Source: CAVOBC01 sp963693635 (GTDB taxonomy: Bacteria > Pseudomonadota > Gammaproteobacteria > Pseudomonadales > Azotimanducaceae). Taken from it: 5,001 nucleotides of DNA. Numbering within the stretch: the first letter of the stretch is position 1; every line of letters begins with the position of its first letter. Under the pieces are notes generated by a model. It worked only from the letters and a program-made list of their open reading frames with translations, did no database searches and was not told the DNA's origin. The position numbers and the translations under genes were made by a program. Positions 1 through 5,001 of this stretch are shown here, one piece after another. The stretch covers positions 1 to 5,001 of the forward strand of contig CAVOBC010000355.1 of NCBI GenBank assembly GCA_963693635.1, in the 5' to 3' direction.

Positions 1-116
1 GACGGCTCTTTACCCGCTGACGGCTCTTTACCCGCTGACGGCTCTTTACCCGCTGACGGCTCTTTACCCGCTGACGGCTCTTTACCCGCTGACGGCTCTT
101 TACCCGCTGACGGCTC
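1..116 (+). repeat. Perfect 18-bp tandem repeat (minisatellite) inside recC, encoding a hexapeptide repeat
   Basis: The unit GACGGCTCTTTACCCGCT occurs six times without a mismatch (1-18, 19-36, 37-54, 55-72, 73-90, 91-108). Eight bases of a seventh copy follow (109-116), after which the sequence diverges to CCTCC. Because 18 is a multiple of three, every copy reads Asp-Gly-Ser-Leu-Pro-Ala in the recC frame, and copy-number change would alter protein length without a frameshift. The array touches base 1, so the copy number is a minimum. By alignment it lies just before the conserved TWR helix, in the loop equivalent to E. coli RecC residues about 79-90 (after ...RVLPEIP...). The Leu-Pro-Ala of the unit resembles the native Leu-Pro there, so the array probably grew by slippage from a native segment. 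Identity even at synonymous positions suggests recent expansion. Alternatives are an assembly or read artefact at a contig end. Confidence 0.95.
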
Positions 117-3054
117 CTCCTCATACGAGCGCGAGAACCTGACGTGGCGCATCCTCGCGCTTTTGCCGGACCTCGATCCATCGACGTTCTCGCTGCTGCA
201 CGACTACTGCGACGGGCCGCAGCCGCAATTGCGCGGATTCCAGCTTGCCAGCAAGCTCGCGGGACTCTTTGATCAGTATCTGGTGCACCGTCCTGATTGG
301 ATCCGTGACTGGGATGAGGGAGGTGACGTTGGCGACCCGGACGGGTGGCAACCTGCACTCTGGCGACGGCTGCGTGCTGACCTTGGCGAGCCCCATCGAG
401 CCGAGCTCGCAGAGCAGTTACTGCGACGCCTGCAGACAGGCCCCATACCGGGCATGCCGGCGCAGCTATCCATCTTTGGCCTGTCGTCAATGCCGGTTGC
501 CCATCTGGCGATATTCCAGAGCGTTGCGGCGCACATTCCCGTCGATATCTACTTTCTGAATCCCTGCCAACACTATTGGGGTGATATCGTCTCGGCGTCG
601 CAGAAAGCGCGGCGCTCAGTCCGGGATCTGCTCGGCCACGCCATCACGACCGAGGACGACTATCTCCGGGTTGGTAATCCGCTACTCGCGTCCATGGGGA
701 GGCAAGGGCGCGAGTTCCTTGAATTGCTGCTCGCGTATCCAGGCGCCGACATGCAGGACATCTTCATTGATCGTCCGGCGCAGACAGCCCTTGGCTACTT
801 GCAACGTGACATCCTTGAGATGACCCACGCGGGCAGCGACGCCCCCCAACCGGAAGCGGGGCCGGTCTTCCGGATCGGGCCGGACGACATCAGTATTCAG
901 ATCCACAGCTGTCACTCGAAGATTCGCGAGTGTGAGGTGCTGTATGACAGCCTGATGCGGATGTTCGAGCAGGCAAGCGACCTGAGCGCCCGTGATGTGA
1001 TCGTTATGATGCCCGACGTCGCGCAGTACGCACCCTTCATTCATGCCGTTTTCAAGGGACTCTTACCCTATCGGATCGTCGACCGGTCGCAGCGTGAGGA
1101 ATCGCCGGTGCTCGTCAGCTTGCAGGGCTTGCTACGCCTCCCCTCGATGCGCCTCAGTGCTGCGGAAGTCATGGACTTTCTCGAAGTGCCTACAATTGCA
1201 CGACGCCTTGATCTATCAGATGCAGATCTGTCCAGACTAGCGGGTTGGATTCGCGATGCGGGCATTCGCTGGGGCGCAGATGGCAAAGCCAAAAGCCGTT
1301 GGTCCCTGCCCGAAGATGGGCACAACACCTGGCACTTTGGCCTCCGTCGCTTGTTGCTCGGCTATGCCATGGGTGATGGCAACGATCTCTTTGCCGGCTC
1401 GTTGCCCCACAACATCCCGACTGCCGAAAGCGAACTTCTCGGCAAATTTGCCGACTTCGTCGATCTGCTGATTCACCACCAGTCGAGCCTCCGCGAGCCC
1501 CGGACCGCGCTCGAGTGGCAGGCAACCGTGAGCGAGATGCTCGATTGTTTCTACGCACCAGAACCGCTGGAGGAACTCGAACTCGATATCGTTCGAACTG
1601 CGCTCGCGGATATCCTGGCCGAAACCAGGGCGACGGCGTTCGATGAGCCGCTGACGCTGACGCTCTTCCAGTATTGGCTTGGCGAACGTCTGCAGATGCC
1701 GGCGAGCCAGCATGGCATTGGCAGCAACGGTGTCACATTTTTCACCCTAATCCCCATGCGCAGCATCCCCTTTCGGAGCGTCGCGCTGATCGGTATGAAC
1801 GATCTCGACTTCCCGCGCCGCGATCAGCCACTTCAGTTTGATCTCATCGCAAGGGGCGGACCGCGACGCGGCGACCGCTCCCGACGTCTCGACGACCGCT
1901 ATCTCTTTCTGGAAGCCCTGATATCGGCCGAAGATTATCTGTATCTCAGTTTTCAGGGGCGAACGCCCAAAGACAATAAACCCCGGCCCCCGTCCGTTCT
2001 GGTCGACGAACTGACCACGTATATGCAAACCACCTTTGGAGAGGCGCCGGTCACCCATCATCCACTGCAGCCCTTTGATGAGGCGTATTACGACCCGGAC
2101 TTCCCTGACCTCATCACGTTCAATCGCAACTGGTACAACGCCAGAAAAAACCCGGCCGAAGCAGAACCGTTCATCGACGGAGAACTGGAACTGCCCGACG
2201 GATTCAGTTTTGAGGAGATCGAACTGGAGGATCTGGTTGCGTTCTTCCGCCACCCCGCGCAGTACTTCCTGCAGAACAGATTGTCGGTGCGCCTGCCGCG
2301 CGGCGAGGAGGAAATGCTGGATACGGAGAGCTTTACGCTCTCGCCGCTTGACCGCTACGCGATCACGACCAGTGCGCTCGATGCCCAACTCGCGGGCGTG
2401 CGACGCGACCCGTGGCAGGAGCGCGTCGTTGCCTCTGGCATCATCGGGGACAACCAGGCAAGTACGGAGATGACTGACGGTGCCTGGGTTGCGGCTCAAC
2501 GCATCGCTTCGATGCTCGCTGACGCCCGCGACGCCACACCCGAACAACACCTGATTCGCATTTCGGTCTCGAGCGGTCTCGTCATTGGCAGTGTCACGCT
2601 CATCGACGGCGATCAACTGTTTTACCGTACCGGCACGCTGCGGCAACGCCAGTTGATCGAGCACTGGGTGCGGCACCTCGCCATCAACGTCGGGGTCGAG
2701 ACAAGCACCCGGCTCATCGACTCGGTCGGTATCAAGACCCTGAACCCGGTGCCGCGCGATATCGCCGCCGCGCAGATGGAAACGCTCGCAACGATGTACA
2801 GAAACGCGTTCCGCAAACCCCTGCCGTTCATGCCAGAGACGAGCCGAGCGTGGTACGACGGCTTTCAGCGCCATCAGAGTGAGGCAGATGGAAACGTGCG
2901 TGCCATGCGCGAATGGACCGCCGACCGCCCGGGCGGCGAGGGCCAGGACCCGGCCTACCAGCGTCTGCATGTCATGCCTGGTGCGCTTGACGAGGACTTT
3001 GCAGCCACCGCCCAGCAGATATTTGAGCCGTTGCTGCGGTATCTGTCGACATGA
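1..3054 (+). CDS. recC: RecC subunit of exonuclease V (RecBCD), 5'-truncated by window edge
   Basis: RecC is the scaffold of the cytoplasmic RecBCD enzyme. It splits the duplex and reads Chi in the 3' strand. The frame is open from base 1 through 1017 codons to TGA 3052-3054. A TTG at 163 is the first start codon after the repeat, but it is not the true start: codons 43-54 already encode RecC homology (Glu-Arg-Glu-Asn-Leu-Thr-Trp-Arg-Ile-Leu-Ala-Leu), matching E. coli residues about 87-98. About 80 N-terminal residues should lie upstream. Landmarks matching E. coli RecC: LFDQYLV-x-RPDW (265-300), NPCxxYWGDI (559-588), VGNPLLAS (670-693), GIRWG (1260-1274), PMRSIPF (1753-1773), GMND (1792-1803), RRGDRSRR-x-DDRYLFLEAL (1864-1920). 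The last ~280 codons correspond to the nuclease-fold domain, which is catalytically dead in the family. From the TWR motif to the stop there are about 970 residues, against about 1031 in E. coli; part of the shortfall is just before VGNPLLAS. Oddities are the hexapeptide array at codons 1-38 and Gly at codon 88 where E. coli has Asp133. Identification is very secure; the start is unknown. Confidence 0.96.
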   Translation, partial: DGSLPADGSLPADGSLPADGSLPADGSLPADGSLPADGSSSYERENLTWRILALLPDLDPSTFSLLHDYCDGPQPQLRGFQLASKLAGLFDQYLVHRPDWIRDWDEGGDVGDPDGWQPALWRRLRADLGEPHRAELAEQLLRRLQTGPIPGMPAQLSIFGLSSMPVAHLAIFQSVAAHIPVDIYFLNPCQHYWGDIVSASQKARRSVRDLLGHAITTEDDYLRVGNPLLASMGRQGREFLELLLAYPGADMQDIFIDRPAQTALGYLQRDILEMTHAGSDAPQPEAGPVFRIGPDDISIQIHSCHSKIRECEVLYDSLMRMFEQASDLSARDVIVMMPDVAQYAPFIHAVFKGLLPYRIVDRSQREESPVLVSLQGLLRLPSMRLSAAEVMDFLEVPTIARRLDLSDADLSRLAGWIRDAGIRWGADGKAKSRWSLPEDGHNTWHFGLRRLLLGYAMGDGNDLFAGSLPHNIPTAESELLGKFADFVDLLIHHQSSLREPRTALEWQATVSEMLDCFYAPEPLEELELDIVRTALADILAETRATAFDEPLTLTLFQYWLGERLQMPASQHGIGSNGVTFFTLIPMRSIPFRSVALIGMNDLDFPRRDQPLQFDLIARGGPRRGDRSRRLDDRYLFLEALISAEDYLYLSFQGRTPKDNKPRPPSVLVDELTTYMQTTFGEAPVTHHPLQPFDEAYYDPDFPDLITFNRNWYNARKNPAEAEPFIDGELELPDGFSFEEIELEDLVAFFRHPAQYFLQNRLSVRLPRGEEEMLDTESFTLSPLDRYAITTSALDAQLAGVRRDPWQERVVASGIIGDNQASTEMTDGAWVAAQRIASMLADARDATPEQHLIRISVSSGLVIGSVTLIDGDQLFYRTGTLRQRQLIEHWVRHLAINVGVETSTRLIDSVGIKTLNPVPRDIAAAQMETLATMYRNAFRKPLPFMPETSRAWYDGFQRHQSEADGNVRAMREWTADRPGGEGQDPAYQRLHVMPGALDEDFAATAQQIFEPLLRYLST

Positions 3055-3080
3055 TGACAAAGAGGAATCGGGCCCCTTGA
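3051..3080 (+). other. Possible nine-codon minicistron bridging recC and recB
   Basis: ATG 3051 (or ATG 3054) overlaps the recC stop (ATGATGA, with the stop TGA at 3052-3054). It opens a nine-codon frame ending in TGA 3078-3080, which overlaps the recB TTG as TTGA. If translated it would couple termination on recC to initiation on recB. No Shine-Dalgarno precedes ATG 3051, so only reinitiation by ribosomes finishing recC could use it. Chance occurrence of such a short frame is quite possible. Confidence 0.15.
3061..3066 (+). promoter_or_regulatory. Shine-Dalgarno site of recB
   Basis: AGAGGA (core GAGG, 3062-3065) lies ten bases before the TTG at 3077, in the 22-bp recC-recB gap. It supports TTG 3077 as the recB start. 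No ATG or GTG is available in frame between the end of recC and this site, and the first in-frame ATG (3125) lies too close to the P-loop to keep the preceding beta strand. Confidence 0.65.
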
Positions 3081-5001
3081 ATCACGTCGACCATATCCGC
3101 ATCGATGGTTCACCACGCATCTCAATGATCGAGGCGAGTGCCGGTACCGGCAAGACCTATACGATTACAAACCTGTACCTCCGGCTCATTCTTGGGCTCT
3201 ATGATCGTCCCTACCCGGTCGACGAGATTCTGGTGCTCACGTTCACCATCGCGGCGACCGAGGAGCTTCGCGAGCGCATTCGTCGGCGGCTCGGGGAAGC
3301 CCGCGCGTGGCTGCTGGGGCATGCGAGCGACGACGCAACGTTGAACGCCATCGGCAATGATCTCAGTCGTGCGGGACGCACTGATGACGGCTTGCGCCTG
3401 ACGAATGCCGCAATTCAACTGATGGACGAAGCAGCCATATTCACCATCCACGGTTTTTGCGGACGCGTTCTGCGGGACAAGGCATTTGAAACACGCATGC
3501 TATTTGATGTTGAACTGAATGCAGAGCGCGACACACTCGTCATCGAGGCCACTCGTGACTTCTTTCGGGCCGAGATCCTCACCCTCGACAAGGACGTCTT
3601 TCAAACGGTTTACAGTCGCTGGTCAGACCCTGAGGCGCTCGCGCGCGAGGTGTCCCCCTTCCTCTTCCGGTCGGGCGTCAGCCTGGTGCCCCCGGCGATG
3701 CCGCCGCGGGTCAATCTTGATGAGCTGAAGGCGGCGATCACCGCGGTCAAAGAGCTGTGGAGTGCCGACGACATCCCCCGGCTGCTCGCGCAATCAGATC
3801 TCTATCTCAACCATCGAGCACTGAAGGAAAGTCGGCTGATCGAGATGGGTGAGTTTTGCCTGGGGCCGAGTCTCGATCTGAATGGCGCCGACTGGCCGAC
3901 GTTCGGCACGACGAGCGTCAACACGCGGGTCCGCAAGAAGGGCTCGCCGCCGGAGCATCGGGTCTTTGAGCTGTGCGAGTTTCTTGCCCGCGGCGTCGCG
4001 GACTGGAATGAGCAGATCCGATGCAATCTCCTGCACAAGGCAACCAGCGATATCCGCGCTCGCATCAACGCGATGAAGATCGACCAGAATCAACTGACAC
4101 CCGACGATCTTCTGATAGAGCTGAACAAGGCACTGTCGTCCGAACGCGGCGCAGGTCTTGCGAGCGTCCTTGCGGCCCAGTTTCCGATCGCGATGGTCGA
4201 TGAGTTCCAGGACACCGACGACGTGCAGTACGGCATCTTTCGACAGATCCAGGCCGGCGGGCAGTCGCTCTTTTGCATCGGTGATCCCAAGCAGGCGATC
4301 TATCAGTTCCGGGGCGCTGATATCTTCACCTACGTGAATGCCAAGCGTCGCGCGGACGATCTCTTTGCACTCGAGGTGAACTACCGCTCCACCGACGGCC
4401 TCGTTGCCGCGGTTAATGGTCTCTTCGACAAGGCCGGGATCTTTGGCAATGATCGCGACATTCCATTCCAGCCCGTGACGGCCGCCCAGGCCGGACCTTC
4501 GGTTGAGATCGACGGCGCGCCGCTGCCACCGATGACGCTGTTTGCCCTCGAAAGCGAAAAGGACCATACGTTCAAGGTTGACGCCCGCAACCGCTCTATG
4601 GCGTATGCGGCGCAAGAGACAGTCAGATTGCTCGAGTCCGGCCGTATTGCCCGAGAACCCGTTGCAGCAGGCCAGATAGCATTCCTGGTACGCGACCGGT
4701 ACGACGCGAAGGCGGCGCGGGACGCACTCGCTGAGCGCGCGATCAAGAGCGTGTATGTGACGCTCGAGAGCGTTTTTCTGACAGAGACCGCCACAGACCT
4801 GCTGGTCATCCTGAAGGCCATCCTTGATCCGACCGACGAGCGTTTGCTGAAGGCGGCCATCGCGACGCACCTCGTGCAGTCAAATGCGCGGGAACTGGAA
4901 GCGCTGAACCGGGATGTCATCGCGCATCAGGAAGTACTGCTGGAGTTCGACCAATACCATCGCTTGTGGGCATCCCTTGATATTGCTCCGATGGTCGAGT
5001 C
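3077..5001 (+). CDS. recB: RecB subunit of exonuclease V (RecBCD): SF1A 3'-5' helicase part, 3'-truncated by window edge
   Basis: RecB is the 3'-5' helicase and, through its C-terminal domain, the only nuclease of RecBCD; it also loads RecA after Chi. The frame is open from TTG 3077 for 641 codons to the window end. Motifs, numbered from the TTG: Walker A EASAGTGKT (residues 19-27), motif Ia TFTIAATEELRERI (55-68), FTIHGFC (122-128), Walker B VDEFQDTD (374-381), GDPKQAIYQFRGAD (402-415), NYRS (435-438). The following SVYVTLESVF and ILDPTDERLLKAAIAT segments also match E. coli RecB (SVYLSNRDSVF and the VMTP...LRSALAT region). Catalytic Lys26 and Asp375-Glu376 are intact. E. coli RecB is 1180 residues, so roughly half is present; the last helicase motifs and the nuclease domain lie outside. 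The TTG start is chosen for AGAGGA ten bases upstream, a 22-bp gap from recC, and a typical distance to the P-loop. Motif Ia has Ile58 where E. coli has Glu. AddA is unlikely because recC precedes the gene and the motif wording is RecB-like. Confidence 0.96.
   Translation, partial: MNHVDHIRIDGSPRISMIEASAGTGKTYTITNLYLRLILGLYDRPYPVDEILVLTFTIAATEELRERIRRRLGEARAWLLGHASDDATLNAIGNDLSRAGRTDDGLRLTNAAIQLMDEAAIFTIHGFCGRVLRDKAFETRMLFDVELNAERDTLVIEATRDFFRAEILTLDKDVFQTVYSRWSDPEALAREVSPFLFRSGVSLVPPAMPPRVNLDELKAAITAVKELWSADDIPRLLAQSDLYLNHRALKESRLIEMGEFCLGPSLDLNGADWPTFGTTSVNTRVRKKGSPPEHRVFELCEFLARGVADWNEQIRCNLLHKATSDIRARINAMKIDQNQLTPDDLLIELNKALSSERGAGLASVLAAQFPIAMVDEFQDTDDVQYGIFRQIQAGGQSLFCIGDPKQAIYQFRGADIFTYVNAKRRADDLFALEVNYRSTDGLVAAVNGLFDKAGIFGNDRDIPFQPVTAAQAGPSVEIDGAPLPPMTLFALESEKDHTFKVDARNRSMAYAAQETVRLLESGRIAREPVAAGQIAFLVRDRYDAKAARDALAERAIKSVYVTLESVFLTETATDLLVILKAILDPTDERLLKAAIATHLVQSNARELEALNRDVIAHQEVLLEFDQYHRLWASLDIAPMVE

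Noticed and set aside
1..116. Tandem array as a CRISPR or iteron (plasmid origin) array
   Set aside because: The copies are directly abutting with no spacers and sit in frame inside recC. No replication gene or CRISPR-associated gene is nearby.
1747..3060. 437-codon open frame on the minus strand opposite recC
   Set aside because: It lies wholly antisense to a gene with strong family homology. Its product is low-complexity, rich in Arg, Val and Gly, and resembles no family I know. Long antisense frames are expected in GC-rich genes with strong codon bias.
3055..3076. GGGCCC palindrome in the recC-recB gap as a terminator or operator
   Set aside because: It is only six bases, has no T-run, and sits between the Shine-Dalgarno site and the start codon; it is better read as spacer.
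3125..3127. ATG 3125 as the recB start
   Set aside because: It would begin two codons before the Walker A segment and remove the first strand of the helicase fold. TTG 3077 has a Shine-Dalgarno site and gives a normal N-terminus.
3794..4870. 358-codon open frame on the minus strand opposite recB
   Set aside because: It is the antisense shadow of the conserved helicase core of recB, including the Walker B and GDPKQAIY motifs. No recognisable domain or independent start signal was seen.

Overview
The window holds two adjacent + strand genes of the RecBCD (exonuclease V) pathway, both cut by the window edges. recC runs in from the left edge and stops at 3054. recB starts at a TTG at 3077 and runs off the right edge. 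Both were assigned by comparing the translated frames with Escherichia coli RecC and RecB as I remember them; no database search was run. The DNA is GC-rich by eye and the proteins resemble the gammaproteobacterial type. The genes are directly adjacent, without the ptrA gene that separates them in E. coli. That suggests a proteobacterium, probably a gammaproteobacterium outside the Enterobacterales. I cannot name a genus.

Layout. Bases 1-116 are a perfect 18-bp tandem array (six full copies plus eight bases of a seventh). It lies inside the recC reading frame and encodes a repeated hexapeptide, Asp-Gly-Ser-Leu-Pro-Ala. Bases 109-3054 are the rest of recC: the inactive helicase-like domains, then the nuclease-fold C-terminal domain. 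A 22-bp gap (3055-3076) carries a Shine-Dalgarno-like AGAGGA. Bases 3077-5001 encode the N-terminal 641 residues of RecB, with a P-loop, a DEFQD Walker B and other SF1A helicase motifs. The C-terminal nuclease domain lies beyond the window. No gene-free stretch exceeds 22 bases, and I see no RNA gene, insertion sequence, CRISPR array, terminator or promoter.

How the genes work together. RecB (3'-5' helicase and nuclease), RecC (scaffold, strand splitter and Chi reader) and RecD (5'-3' helicase, not in the window) form the enzyme that processes double-strand DNA ends and loads RecA. Same strand, short gap and no intervening terminator indicate co-transcription, with recD probably next.

The unusual element is the coding minisatellite. 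By alignment it falls in a RecC surface loop equivalent to about E. coli residues 79-90, between two clusters of Chi-contacting residues. All copies are identical, which points to recent expansion. The array reaches the first base of the window, so its true length and the recC start are unknown. I found no evidence for a wholly new system.
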